From Salinihabitans flavidus (lineage in GTDB: Bacteria > Pseudomonadota > Alphaproteobacteria > Rhodobacterales > Rhodobacteraceae): a stretch of 64,000 bases of DNA. Below, piece by piece: positions 7,442-15,610 of this stretch (positions within the stretch are counted from its first letter, which is position 1; each line of letters starts with the position of its first letter). The stretch is from the NCBI RefSeq assembly GCF_900110425.1, contig NZ_FODS01000013.1, forward strand, positions 1 through 64,000, given 5' to 3'. Under the pieces are notes generated by a model. That model saw only the letters and a list, made by a program, of their open reading frames with translations, did no database searches and had not been told where the DNA came from. Made by a program: the position numbers and the translations under genes.

Positions 7442-9754
7442 TCAGACCGCGAGCACGATCCGGCCGCCTTTCGCGCGCGAGGAGCAGGCCATCATGCGAT
7501 CATTGGCGCCGCGTTCCGCGCGGCTGAGCACCTTGTCGCGGTGATCGACCTCGCCATCGAGCACGCCAACCTCGCAGGTGCCGCACAGCCCCTCGTTGCA
7601 GTCGCAGGGCACATCGACCCCGGCGGCGGTGAGCGCGTCGAGAAGCGTCTGGTCGTTGCGCACCGTCAGCGTGAGATCGGAATCGCGCAGCACCGCCTCG
7701 AAGCTGTGTTCCTTCTCGGGATCGAGCCCGCCCGCCCCGGTTGTGAAATGTTCGATGTGCAGCATGCCCTCGGGCCAGCCTTCGGCCATGTCCTCCAGAG
7801 CGTTCAACAGGCGCTCGGGACCACAGGCATAGACCTGCGCGCCGGGAGGCAAATCGGCGAGCGCGGCATCCAGATCGAGCCGCGTGCCCTCCTCCCCGAC
7901 ATGCAGCGACAAGGCCGCACCGTGATCTCGCATCGCCCGGCCCAGAAACGCCATACGACCGCGTATGGAACCGCAATAGTGCAGCACATACGGTGTGCCC
8001 GCCTCCTTCAGGCGGTCGGCCATCGCAAGGATCGGGGTGATGCCGATGCCGCCCGCGATCAGGATATGTTCGGCGGCCTCCTCATCAAGGCGGAAGTGGT
8101 TCTTCGGCCCCGCGATATGCAGCGTGTCACCGGGCTTCACATGCTCGTGGAAATACCGCGAGCCGCCCTTGCCCGCGTCCTCTCGCAGGATGCAGACGGT
8201 GTAATGGCCCGCGTCCGCGCGCTCGCCGCAAAGCGAATACTTGCGCCGGATGTCGCCCGAGACGAGGTCGATATGCGCACCCGGCGACCAGCGGGGCAAA
8301 TCGCGGCCGCGCGGATCGGCCAGCGTGATGCGGCGCACGCCCTCCGCCTCCTCGCGCACGTCGGTGACGGTCATCTGCCGCAGGATGTCGTCCTTGCGCG
8401 GGGCGCCGATGGGGAACGATACGGTGCGGTCAAGGATCGCCGGATCGCGCCGCTCTGGGTTGTCCTGTGGGCTCCATTCGACCTCGAGGCTCTGCGGCCC
8501 GCGAAAGGAGGTGTTGGGCAGGTTGCGGAATGTCTGTCCCGGCACAAGGCGCATATGCGGCAGGCGGCGGGTGAATTCCTCAAGGAAAACACGCATTTCC
8601 ATGCGGGCGATATTCTTGCCCATGCACTGATGCGCGCCATAGCCGAAGCTCATGTGTTCGGCCGCGTTGTCGCGGTAGATGTCCACTTCATCGGGGTTTT
8701 CCCAATGGCGACGGTCCTTGTTGGCACTGGCCTGCACGATCAGGAGCTTGCCGCCCTCGGGGATCTTCACGCCGCCCACCTCCGTGTCGTCGGTGGCAAT
8801 ACGGCGCCATGCGACGATGGAGCCGGCAACGCGCAGGCATTCCTCCACCGCCGAAGGGATGAGCGCGGGGTTGGCGACCAGATCCTCCCACGCGGGACGG
8901 TCGTTGAGCAGCGTCCAGAAGGCGTTGGACGTCGCGTTCGATGTCGTTTCATGCGCGGCGGCGAGAATCGCCATCATCATCGAGCGCAGGTAGCTTTCGG
9001 GCACGGCCTCGGGATGCTCATTGTGCATGCGAATGGTGTCATACATCCACCCCTCGCCCGTCGGATCGGCGCGCATGCGGTCAAGGATGTCGTTCGCCGT
9101 CTTCCAGAACCGGCCCACGTTTTCCGAGATTTCAAGCTGTTCCTCGGGTGTAGGGCGGCCCCATGTGTTGAGCGTGTGGGCCACGGCGAACTGGCGCAGT
9201 TCCTCCGCGCCCTCGTCGGGCACGCCCAGAAAATGCAGCGCCACGGTGAGCGGTATCTCATAGAAGATGTCGGACACCAGGTCGGCATGGCCCCGATCGA
9301 TGAAGCGATCCATGTAGGAGCGGGTCAGGCGGCGGACCATCGGCTCGTGCTTGGCCAGCTTGTCGGGCAGGAAGGCGTCCATCAGCAGGCGGCGGCGCTC
9401 CATGTGCTGGGGCTCGTCCTCGTTGACCATGGTGCGCTGCATGTTGAAATCGTATTTCTTCAGGATCTCGAGGGCTTCCGGCGGCGCGGGGGTGATCTTT
9501 TCCAACGCGATGGAGGGCGAGAAAAGGATATTGTCGCGAAAGACCGCCTTCACATCCTCATAGCGGGTGACCACCCAATAGCCCAGTTCGGGGCTGTAAA
9601 AAACCGGCTCCTGCTCTCGCGCCCAGCGAAGGGCATCGCCCGGATCGACCTGATAGTCGCCCTTGAACGGATCGAAGGCGGCGGCGCGGGCGGAGATCGG
9701 GCAGCCGGTGGGCGAGAGGCCGTGATCGGCGGGGCAGGCACCCTGATCTGTCAT
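7442..9754 (-). CDS. Self-sufficient cytochrome P450 (CYP116B-like, class VII) fused to a flavin/2Fe-2S reductase
   Basis: One 770-residue chain carries a complete monooxygenase system. Residues about 1-430 are a P450 with the I-helix AAHETTS (266-272) and heme loop FGYGAHQCMG with Cys377. About 450-680 is a phthalate-oxygenase-type reductase with the RKYSLCG flavin motif and GGIGITP nucleotide motif. The C-terminus is a plant-type 2Fe-2S domain with CNEGLCGTC (Cys719, 724, 727) and Cys757. This is the P450RhF/CYP116B architecture, in which NAD(P)H electrons reach the heme without partner proteins; known members hydroxylate or dealkylate diverse small molecules. The start at 9754 has an AAAGGGA ribosome site; an upstream Met at 9787 lacks one. 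The divergent IclR gene probably regulates it. The natural substrate is unknown. Confidence 0.95.
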   Translation of the reverse strand: MTDQGACPADHGLSPTGCPISARAAAFDPFKGDYQVDPGDALRWAREQEPVFYSPELGYWVVTRYEDVKAVFRDNILFSPSIALEKITPAPPEALEILKKYDFNMQRTMVNEDEPQHMERRRLLMDAFLPDKLAKHEPMVRRLTRSYMDRFIDRGHADLVSDIFYEIPLTVALHFLGVPDEGAEELRQFAVAHTLNTWGRPTPEEQLEISENVGRFWKTANDILDRMRADPTGEGWMYDTIRMHNEHPEAVPESYLRSMMMAILAAAHETTSNATSNAFWTLLNDRPAWEDLVANPALIPSAVEECLRVAGSIVAWRRIATDDTEVGGVKIPEGGKLLIVQASANKDRRHWENPDEVDIYRDNAAEHMSFGYGAHQCMGKNIARMEMRVFLEEFTRRLPHMRLVPGQTFRNLPNTSFRGPQSLEVEWSPQDNPERRDPAILDRTVSFPIGAPRKDDILRQMTVTDVREEAEGVRRITLADPRGRDLPRWSPGAHIDLVSGDIRRKYSLCGERADAGHYTVCILREDAGKGGSRYFHEHVKPGDTLHIAGPKNHFRLDEEAAEHILIAGGIGITPILAMADRLKEAGTPYVLHYCGSIRGRMAFLGRAMRDHGAALSLHVGEEGTRLDLDAALADLPPGAQVYACGPERLLNALEDMAEGWPEGMLHIEHFTTGAGGLDPEKEHSFEAVLRDSDLTLTVRNDQTLLDALTAAGVDVPCDCNEGLCGTCEVGVLDGEVDHRDKVLSRAERGANDRMMACSSRAKGGRIVLAV

Positions 9755-9780
9755 GGAGAGATCCCTTTCGTGTCGCTTAT

Positions 9781-9810
9781 CGCTCATTATGTGCTAATAA
9801 CGCTCAATAT
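9781..9810. promoter_or_regulatory. Direct repeat CGCTCAnTAT between the P450 and IclR genes; possible IclR operator
   Basis: CGCTCATTAT (9781-9790) recurs as CGCTCAATAT (9801-9810), 9 of 10 bases the same and exactly 20 bp apart, so on the same face of the helix. The pair sits in the 159-bp region between the divergent CYP116B-like gene and the IclR-type regulator, 27-56 bp upstream of the P450 start. IclR proteins bind repeated or palindromic sites near divergent promoters, so this is a plausible site. No footprint or relative is available to confirm it. Confidence 0.4.
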
Positions 9811-9913
9811 CGCCTTGTACCCCATCCGGTCAAGCCTGTTGTGGGGACGGGGGCGCGGAGGGTAGGAAGGATCGGCGCGAGGATAAAGCGCCGGAATGGA
9901 GCAAGGGAAAACG

Positions 9914-10591
9914 ATGAGTACGCTCAAGACGCTGGACCGTGGCCTCAAGGCGCTCTGGATCATCGGGAAATCGCCCGGTGGGCTTTCGGCGGTGCAGCTT
10001 GCGCAGGCGCTCGACGTGGATCGCGCGATCGCCTATCGCATTGTTTCCACACTGGAATCTCATCGCCTCGTGGCGCGGCGGGGGGATGGGCGGCTGGTGC
10101 TGGGGGCGGCGGTGCTGGAGCTTGACGCCCGGTTTCAGCCGCAGTTCCGGCAGGAGGCCGAACCGCTGCTGGCGCGGCTGGCGGAGGCGACGCGGGCGAC
10201 GGCCTTCATCTCGGTGGCCGAGGGCGACGATTGCACCGCCATCGTGGTATCAGAACCCGACAACGTGCTGCTGCGGGTGGGCTATCGCGTGGGCAGCACG
10301 CACCCGCTGAACAAGGGGGCGGCGGGGCTGGCGATACTGGCCGGGCGTGCCGAATCCGCGGGCGATTCCAACGAGATACGCGAGGCGCGGGCGCAGGGGT
10401 ACGCGGTGACACGCGGCATCCTGCAACCCGGTGCCATCGGCGTGGCCAGCCCGATCCTGAGCGGTCACGCGGCCAGCGGCGCGATGGAGGCGAGCGTGGG
10501 CGTGGTGGCGATGGAAGATCTCGACGTGGCACTGGCCGCGCGGCAGGTCGCAAGCTGCGCCAAGGCGCTGGCGGCGCTGCTGGATCGTTAA
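9914..10591 (+). CDS. IclR-family transcriptional regulator
   Basis: The 225-residue protein has an N-terminal winged helix (about 3-60, with LSAVQLAQALDVDRAIAYRIV as the helix-turn-helix) and a C-terminal IclR effector domain (about 75-222, with HPLNKGAAGLAILAG). The effector domain binds a small ligand that switches DNA binding. It is transcribed away from the CYP116B-like gene and is the obvious candidate for its local regulator. The ATG at 9914 begins MSTLKTLDRGL, the usual IclR opening; an upstream ATG at 9896 would add six residues. A dispersed 11-bp repeat element begins straight after its stop codon. Confidence 0.92.
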   Translation: MSTLKTLDRGLKALWIIGKSPGGLSAVQLAQALDVDRAIAYRIVSTLESHRLVARRGDGRLVLGAAVLELDARFQPQFRQEAEPLLARLAEATRATAFISVAEGDDCTAIVVSEPDNVLLRVGYRVGSTHPLNKGAAGLAILAGRAESAGDSNEIREARAQGYAVTRGILQPGAIGVASPILSGHAASGAMEASVGVVAMEDLDVALAARQVASCAKALAALLDR

Positions 10592-10605
10592 GATCCGTCA
10601 AATTC

Positions 10606-10682
10606 AGTTTAACACGCTGAAATCGCTGAAAAACGGCATTCGGTAAAACGTCGGTATTACGTCGGTATCGCGTCGGTATCGG
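10606..10682 (-). repeat. Dispersed iteron element, copy A (four 11-bp units plus tail)
   Basis: On the minus strand, ATACCGACG units occur at 10671-10679, 10660-10668 and 10649-10657, with a fourth degenerate unit at 10638-10646: an exact 11-bp period. The tail TTTTTCAGCGATTTCAGCG follows, then GTTAA. The same composite occurs at about 46065-46135 and, with variation, at about 61223-61290; units without the tail occur at 34701-34742. This copy lies in the gap between the convergent IclR and ferredoxin genes, starting about 15 bp after the IclR stop. No protein frame is conserved through it. Confidence 0.85.
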
Positions 10683-10768
10683 TTTGCGGCGGGCCGGGGT
10701 TTAACGCCGCGCGCGTTGCCTAAACGCGCCGAGCAACGCACATGGCGGCATCGGCCCCGGACGCCGGG

Positions 10769-11083
10769 TCAGGGCTGCGGGACGATGAGCACCAGCCCGT
10801 CGAGATCATCCGACGCCTCGATCTGGCACGACAGGCGGCTTTCGGGGCGGCGTTCGGCCTCCGCCACGTCGAGCATGGCATCCTCGAAGTCTTCAGCGTC
10901 TCCGGTCCGGTCGGTCCAGCCGGCGTCGACATAGACATGGCAGGTCGCGCAGCTCAGGTTGCCGCCGCATTCGCCGATCACGCCCGGCACATTGTTGGCG
11001 ACCGCGGCCTCCATCATGTTGGTGCCGGTTTGCACATCGGCGGTGATCTGCGCGCCGTCGGGCAGGTTCCAGGTGACTTTCAT
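10769..11083 (-). CDS. 2Fe-2S ferredoxin (adrenodoxin/putidaredoxin type), P450 electron donor
   Basis: The 104-residue ferredoxin has the four cluster cysteines in the vertebrate/adrenodoxin pattern: Cys39, Cys45, Cys48 (GECGGNLSCATC) and Cys86 (LSCQI). This class passes single electrons from an NAD(P)H ferredoxin reductase to bacterial P450s. It follows the glutamine-synthetase-like gene, 101 bp away, and the class I P450 (12489-13748) that needs such a partner; the other P450 nearby carries its own cluster. No ferredoxin reductase gene is in the window, so that component must be encoded elsewhere. The protein is soluble and cytosolic. Confidence 0.94.
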   Translation of the reverse strand: MKVTWNLPDGAQITADVQTGTNMMEAAVANNVPGVIGECGGNLSCATCHVYVDAGWTDRTGDAEDFEDAMLDVAEAERRPESRLSCQIEASDDLDGLVLIVPQP

Positions 11084-11184
11084 GGCGGGTCTCCGATGAT
11101 CTGACGTTGCGCCGGGGGCGCCTGCGGGACGCCTCCGGCGGGGAGGTATTTGGGCCGAAAAGACGCACGGGGCGCGCGCCGGCC

Positions 11185-12474
11185 TCAGATGTAATGAACG
11201 TAGAAATCGCGCAGGCTCTCTCCCGAGAGGGCGGCGGTTTTCTCGGCCTCCTGCTGTTTCATGAAGATGTGGTTGTCCACCAGCGTCCGGCCCACCGCGT
11301 CGCCGAGCGCGGTATCGGCCTCCAGATCGGCCACGGCCCCGGCGAGGCTGTCGGCGGTGCCTTCGGTGGCATCCGTCGTCTCGAAGCCGTCGCCGGTTTC
11401 GGCGGGCGGCAGGTCATAGCCGTTCTCAACCCCGAGCCGCGCGGCGTGCAGGATCGCGGCCACGGACGTATAGGGGTTGGCGGCGGCGTCGGCCGTGCGA
11501 TGTTCCAGCCGCGCCTTGGCGCCGCCTTCGGAGCTGAGCCGCGTGGTAACGTTGCGATGATCGCCGCCCCAGTTCCTCCAGTAGCCCGAGAGCGTGCCCG
11601 GTTGCAGCCGCTCATAGGAATTGGCGCTCGGCGCAATGAGCCCGGCGAGCCCCTTGTGGTGGTGAACCAGACCGGCAATGCAGCCGCGCGTGAGATCGTT
11701 GGCCGTCTCGGGGCTGTTGTGCTCCCCCGATGAGAGCGCGTTGCCGCCCCCGGTGTCGAGAAACGAGAAATTCACATGCAGCCCGGAGCCGCCCCGGTCG
11801 GTCAGCGGCTTGGGCAGGAAGCTCAGCACGATGCCATGATCGAGCGCGATCTCGCGCGCCATCAGCCGGAACAGAACGATGTCGTCCACCGCCTTCACCG
11901 CGTCGTCGAAGGTGAGCGTGTATTCGAATTGCGGCGCGTCGTATTCGGCCGTGATCATGTCGAGCCGGAAACCCAGATCTTCCGCCGCCTCCCAGATCGC
12001 ATCGTTGAAGCCGAGCGGATCGGTGCCGGGGCCGGTGCCATAGACCACGCCACCGGGCGCGTCATAGGGCACGAGCTGCCCCTCGGCGTCGCGTTGCAGG
12101 GCGAAGGCTTCAAGTTCGATCCCGATCTTGGGGGTGAGGCCCTTGTCCTCCCACGCGGCGACGGCGCGTTTCAACGCCCCGCGCGGGCACATCGGAAGCG
12201 GCGCGCCCTCGGTGTCATAAAGATCGCCCAGAACGATCTTCGTCGCGCCGTGCCAGCTGTCGCGGATGTCGTCGTGGCGCCAGCGCAGTTCCATGTCCGG
12301 CAACCCCTCCATCATCATGGCGCCGGGGGCGGGCAGCAGATCCTTGTCGTAATGCACCCCGAAGGTGGAGCGGCAAAAGCGGGTGGCGGCATCCCCGATC
12401 TTGGCGGCGGGCAGGTATTTGCCGCGCATGATCGAGAGGTGGTCGCAGAAAAGCGCACGCAGGCGGTCGGACAT
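11185..12474 (-). CDS. Glutamine synthetase-like gamma-glutamyl-amide ligase
   Basis: This 429-residue protein belongs to the glutamine synthetase superfamily. It has the ATP/metal glutamates in GIELEAFAL, the GGSGLHVNFSF loop and a conserved RLSSEGGAKARLEHRTAD stretch. It lacks the adenylylation loop and the overall length of GlnA, and it is not near nitrogen-assimilation genes. Members in catabolic clusters join glutamate to an amine to form a gamma-glutamyl amide. It sits between a P450 (14 bp upstream) and a ferredoxin, the same trio as the mycobacterial pip locus for piperidine and pyrrolidine. I infer it acts on an amine substrate or product of the P450; the specific amine is unknown. 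Confidence 0.85.
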   Translation of the reverse strand: MSDRLRALFCDHLSIMRGKYLPAAKIGDAATRFCRSTFGVHYDKDLLPAPGAMMMEGLPDMELRWRHDDIRDSWHGATKIVLGDLYDTEGAPLPMCPRGALKRAVAAWEDKGLTPKIGIELEAFALQRDAEGQLVPYDAPGGVVYGTGPGTDPLGFNDAIWEAAEDLGFRLDMITAEYDAPQFEYTLTFDDAVKAVDDIVLFRLMAREIALDHGIVLSFLPKPLTDRGGSGLHVNFSFLDTGGGNALSSGEHNSPETANDLTRGCIAGLVHHHKGLAGLIAPSANSYERLQPGTLSGYWRNWGGDHRNVTTRLSSEGGAKARLEHRTADAAANPYTSVAAILHAARLGVENGYDLPPAETGDGFETTDATEGTADSLAGAVADLEADTALGDAVGRTLVDNHIFMKQQEAEKTAALSGESLRDFYVHYI

Positions 12475-12488
12475 GAAACGAAGGCTCC

Positions 12489-13748
12489 CTATTGCAGTTT
12501 GACCCGGACGGGCAGTTCCTTGATGCCGCCCACGAAGTTGGAGCGAAGGAATTTATGCTCTCCCGCAGGTTCCACGGATTTGATGCGTTTGCAAAGCTCC
12601 TGAAACAGAACGCGCACTTCGAGGCGGGCGAGCCACATGCCGAGGCAGACATGCGGGCCCGATTGTCCGAAGGACAGGTGCTTGTTGGGGCTGCGGAAAA
12701 GATTGACGCGGAAGGGATCGTCGAACGCCTCTTCGTCGCGGTTGGCCGAGGCGAACCAGAACAGCACCTTGTCGCCCTCGCGCATGGTCTTGCCGTGCGC
12801 CTCGAAATCGCGGGTCACGGTGCGGCGGAAATAGGTCGCCGGCGTGGTCCAGCGGATGATCTCGTCGGGGGCGGTGTCCCAGATGGCGCCGCCCTCCTGC
12901 ATCTGGCCGAGAAGTTCGGGCTGGTGGCACATGGCCTGAATGCCCGCTGCGATGGAATAGCGGGTGGTGTCGTTGCCCGCCGCCACCAGAAGGCAGAAGA
13001 AGTTGCGGAATTCCTCTTCGGTGATGACCGAGCCGTCCTTGCCCGGTTGCAGGATGAGATGCAGCACGCCGGAGGTGTCGCCCGCGGCCTCCTTGCGGGC
13101 CATCAGATCCTTTGCGTAGGTGTAAAGCTCCGCTCCCGCCGGGGAGTTGAAGGGCATCATCCGAAACTCGTCCGTGGTCATCCGGTCGAGCACATGGTCG
13201 GTGAAATCGGGGTCCGTATTGGCGATGAGCGCGTCGCCCTTTTCCACCAGCCATGGCAGATCCTCGTCGGGCAGGCCGAGGATGCGGCCCAGCATCCGCA
13301 TCGGCAACTGGCGCGCGATCAGCTTCGTGGCGTCGAATTCCCCGTGCTGGAGGGCGGTGTCGAGGATCTCGTCGCAGAGGGTGCGGATATCCTCTTCAAA
13401 TTTGGCAATGACGGGTTTGGAGAACGCCTTGGCGACCTTGATCCGGGTCATCATGTGTTCGGGCGGGTCGGTTTCCTGAAACGTGCGGCGGGCGAGATAT
13501 TCCTCGTAGGTCTGATCCTCCATCCGGATGCCGCGCGCCGAGGAGAAGACCGCGAAATTTCGGTTCATCTCGGTGATGTCGGCGTGCCGGGTGATCGACC
13601 AGAAGCCCTCTCCGCCGTCCCACTCCGTCCAGTGGACGGGGTCATCGCGGCGCAGGCGGGCGAAGGTGTTGTGCGGCGCGCCCCGCGCGAAGGTGTCGTG
13701 GCTGGTCAGATCGGCGAAGCCGTCATCCGTTGGCGTCCAGACGGTCAT
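12489..13748 (-). CDS. Cytochrome P450 (class I, ferredoxin-dependent)
   Basis: The 419-residue soluble P450 has the I-helix motif AAGNDTT (256-262), the K-helix ExxR in DEIIRW (Glu296, Arg299) and the heme loop FGQSGPHVCLG with Cys368. Pro-His before the cysteine is seen in several bacterial P450 families acting on terpenes and sterol side chains, but family membership does not fix the substrate. It is the first gene of the unit P450, glutamine-synthetase-like ligase, ferredoxin, and divergent from the amidotransferase gene with a 105-bp AT-rich promoter region between. Electrons should come through the ferredoxin at 10769-11083. Confidence 0.95.
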   Translation of the reverse strand: MTVWTPTDDGFADLTSHDTFARGAPHNTFARLRRDDPVHWTEWDGGEGFWSITRHADITEMNRNFAVFSSARGIRMEDQTYEEYLARRTFQETDPPEHMMTRIKVAKAFSKPVIAKFEEDIRTLCDEILDTALQHGEFDATKLIARQLPMRMLGRILGLPDEDLPWLVEKGDALIANTDPDFTDHVLDRMTTDEFRMMPFNSPAGAELYTYAKDLMARKEAAGDTSGVLHLILQPGKDGSVITEEEFRNFFCLLVAAGNDTTRYSIAAGIQAMCHQPELLGQMQEGGAIWDTAPDEIIRWTTPATYFRRTVTRDFEAHGKTMREGDKVLFWFASANRDEEAFDDPFRVNLFRSPNKHLSFGQSGPHVCLGMWLARLEVRVLFQELCKRIKSVEPAGEHKFLRSNFVGGIKELPVRVKLQ

Positions 13749-13853
13749 GAGCCATCCCTTCTGCGGTCTTGATCGTTGCTTTGTTATGTATATATAGGGG
13801 GATTATAAATATGCAATCATAAACTGCCCCAGGGGCCGGAAAGCGGACGCCGC
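13749..13853. promoter_or_regulatory. Divergent AT-rich promoter region with imperfect dyad
   Basis: The 105 bp between the divergent P450 and amidotransferase genes contain a sharply AT-rich stretch (about 13780-13825) unlike the flanks. It includes an alternating TATATATA core and TTATG and CATAA arms that form a loose inverted repeat. Regulators of the GntR/FCD type bind short AT-centred palindromes at such places, and one is encoded 0.7 kb away. The exact operator cannot be fixed from one sequence. Confidence 0.4.
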
Positions 13854-14573
13854 ATGAAACTTGCCATTCTCGTGACCAATACCGACGACAGCGAATTCGC
13901 CCGGACGCATGCCGATGACGGGGAGAAGTTCACCGCCCTTGTGCAGGAGCGGCGCCCCGACTGGCAGACAGAGGTGTTCTGGGTGCGGGACGGCGACTTT
14001 CCCGAGGATTTCAGCACCTTCGACGGGGCGATGATCACCGGAAGCCCGGCCTCCGTGCGCGGGGACGAGGCGTGGATCGGGCGGCTTCTGGACATGATCC
14101 GGCAGATGGACGCCGCGCGCTTTCCAGTCTTCGGGGCGTGTTTCGGCCATCAGGCGGTGGCGATGGCGCTTGGCGGCGAGGTGGGCGACAACCCCGGCGG
14201 CTGGGTGCATGGGTATGTGGAGGTGACGCGGGCGGCGCCGCTGCCCTGGGCGGAGGTGCCCGAAAGGATGGGGCTTTACGCCTCTCACAGCGAACAGGTG
14301 CTGCGCGCGCCGGAGCGGGCGCAGATCGTGGCCCGGGGGCCGGGCTGCGGCGTTGGGGGATTCGTGATCGGCGATCACATCTTCACCACGCAATACCACC
14401 CGGAAATGAGCGATGCCTTCATCGCGGATCTGGTGGAGCATACCGCCGGCTACGTGGGTCCGGAAGTGACGGCGCGGGCGCGCGAATCGCTGAAGAACCG
14501 TGCCGACCGGGAGGTGATCGCGGAGATCATCGCGCGGTTCTTCGAATGGTCGGTGGCGCGGCGGGAGGCCTGA
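13854..14573 (+). CDS. Class I glutamine amidotransferase-like protein
   Basis: The 239-residue protein is a stand-alone GATase1 domain with the nucleophile Cys96 in GACFGHQ and the His182/Glu184 pair in QYHPEM, so the catalytic triad is complete. Such single-domain proteins hydrolyse glutamine or gamma-glutamyl amides; in gamma-glutamylation pathways a similar hydrolase (a different subclass, PuuD) frees the product from glutamate. Divergent from the P450/ligase/ferredoxin unit and convergent with the GntR gene (5 bp between stops), it likely belongs to the same pathway. Whether it hydrolyses the adduct or has a GuaA-like role is open. Confidence 0.85.
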   Translation: MKLAILVTNTDDSEFARTHADDGEKFTALVQERRPDWQTEVFWVRDGDFPEDFSTFDGAMITGSPASVRGDEAWIGRLLDMIRQMDAARFPVFGACFGHQAVAMALGGEVGDNPGGWVHGYVEVTRAAPLPWAEVPERMGLYASHSEQVLRAPERAQIVARGPGCGVGGFVIGDHIFTTQYHPEMSDAFIADLVEHTAGYVGPEVTARARESLKNRADREVIAEIIARFFEWSVARREA

Positions 14574-14578
14574 GACGC

Positions 14579-15229
14579 TCAGCCCAGCGCGGCAAGCAGG
14601 TCCATCGCGGTGATCTGGTCGAACTGCACATGGCGGGCCATGCGGCGTTCGGCGGCCGCAGCATCGCGGGCGCTGATCAGCCGGGCGATCTCGCGGTGCT
14701 CATGCGCGGAATCGGCCACCGCACCGACGTATTTGTAGCGCGCGCGGTAGTAGGCCATGAGCTTGCGCGCGTTGGTCTTGATCATTTCCAGCAGGAAGGG
14801 GTTGCCCGCGGCCTGCGCCACCACCTCGTGAAAACGCATGTTGAGCTGATAATAGGCGTCCGGCTCCGCGTCGCCCTTCGTGCCGGCGTGGTTCTCGCAG
14901 TCGGCGACGATCCGCTCCAGCGCCGCGGCGCTGCGCCCCGACAGGCGGCGCGCGGCAAGGCCGGCGGCCTGACCTTCGAGCTTGGCATGCACTTCGAGGA
15001 TGGCGAGAAATTCCTCCAGCGTGGGTTTGAACACCGTCGCCCCCTTGCGCGGCTGGCGGGTGATGAGCCCGGCGGTTTCCAGCCGGATCATCGCCTCGCG
15101 CATGGGTGTGCGCGACACGCCCAGCCGCCGCTCCAGCGCGGGTTCGTCGATCCCGTCGCCGGGATTGAGCGCGCCGGATTCGATGTCATCGAGGATCGCG
15201 GCGATGATGGTATCGGTCTGGCCTGCCAT
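14579..15229 (-). CDS. GntR-family regulator, FCD subfamily
   Basis: The 216-residue regulator has an N-terminal GntR winged helix (about 1-65, with EPALERRLGVSRTPMREAMIRLE) and a C-terminal all-helical FCD ligand domain (about 75-205, with HAKLEGQAAGLAARRL and NMRFHEVVAQAAGNPFL). FCD domains bind carboxylate ligands with a metal. The position beside the P450/ligase/amidotransferase cluster suggests it controls those genes; the pip locus regulator of mycobacteria is also GntR-type. Start chosen at 15229 (MAGQTDT) because the extra 29 residues of the longer frame look non-homologous; no strong ribosome site supports either start. Confidence 0.9.
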   Translation of the reverse strand: MAGQTDTIIAAILDDIESGALNPGDGIDEPALERRLGVSRTPMREAMIRLETAGLITRQPRKGATVFKPTLEEFLAILEVHAKLEGQAAGLAARRLSGRSAAALERIVADCENHAGTKGDAEPDAYYQLNMRFHEVVAQAAGNPFLLEMIKTNARKLMAYYRARYKYVGAVADSAHEHREIARLISARDAAAAERRMARHVQFDQITAMDLLAALG

Positions 15230-15610
15230 GCGGGCGTTAAACCCCAGAGCGGACGGCAATGTCCAGTGGAAGGGGTCGGCGCGTCCTCTCGGCAATCTGT
15301 TGCGTATGGTGGGCAATTTGATGCCGAACGGTATTGACTTGCGTTTTCGGAATCGTTTCGAAGCATGATCAGCCCGCGCGGCTCAATATATCAAGGTGTT
15401 TTCAGATTGGCAGGTTATGCCGATCCATTGCCTTTGCGGAGGTGCGCCCGGATAAGGTTCAATTCCAGTTGGCAAGGGAATGCCGACGGAATTGCCAACT
15501 CCCGGCACATTTCCAATATCAAGGGTGTGAACAAAATTCCATTTCCGGAGTTATGACAAATAGCGAACCCCGGTTTTCATTCGCTATTCAAAACGGAAAG
15601 GAGACTGAAA
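15230..15610. other. 381-bp intergenic region with a perfect 9-bp dyad
   Basis: No convincing gene is seen. The region is less GC-rich than its surroundings and separates the divergent GntR and PRC-barrel genes. It contains a perfect inverted repeat AGTTGGCAA (15467-15475) / TTGCCAACT (15492-15500) with a 16-base spacer. This could be an operator or an RNA hairpin about 110 bp upstream of the PRC-barrel start. GAAAGGAGACTGAAA just before 15611 is that gene's ribosome site. Confidence 0.6.

Noticed and set aside
7373-9865. 830-residue plus-strand frame opposite the fused P450
   Set aside because: Shadow frame; composition typical of reverse-complement reading of GC-rich code, no domain seen.
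10638-10682. The 11-bp arrays as a CRISPR or plasmid replication iteron set
   Set aside because: No unique spacers, only four short units, no cas genes and no replication initiator gene nearby. The name iteron is used only for the regular spacing.
13854-14573. Calling the amidotransferase PuuD or GuaA
   Set aside because: The GACFGHQ nucleophile context is of the class I GuaA-like type rather than the C26 PuuD group, and the protein has no synthetase domain, so neither name is supported.
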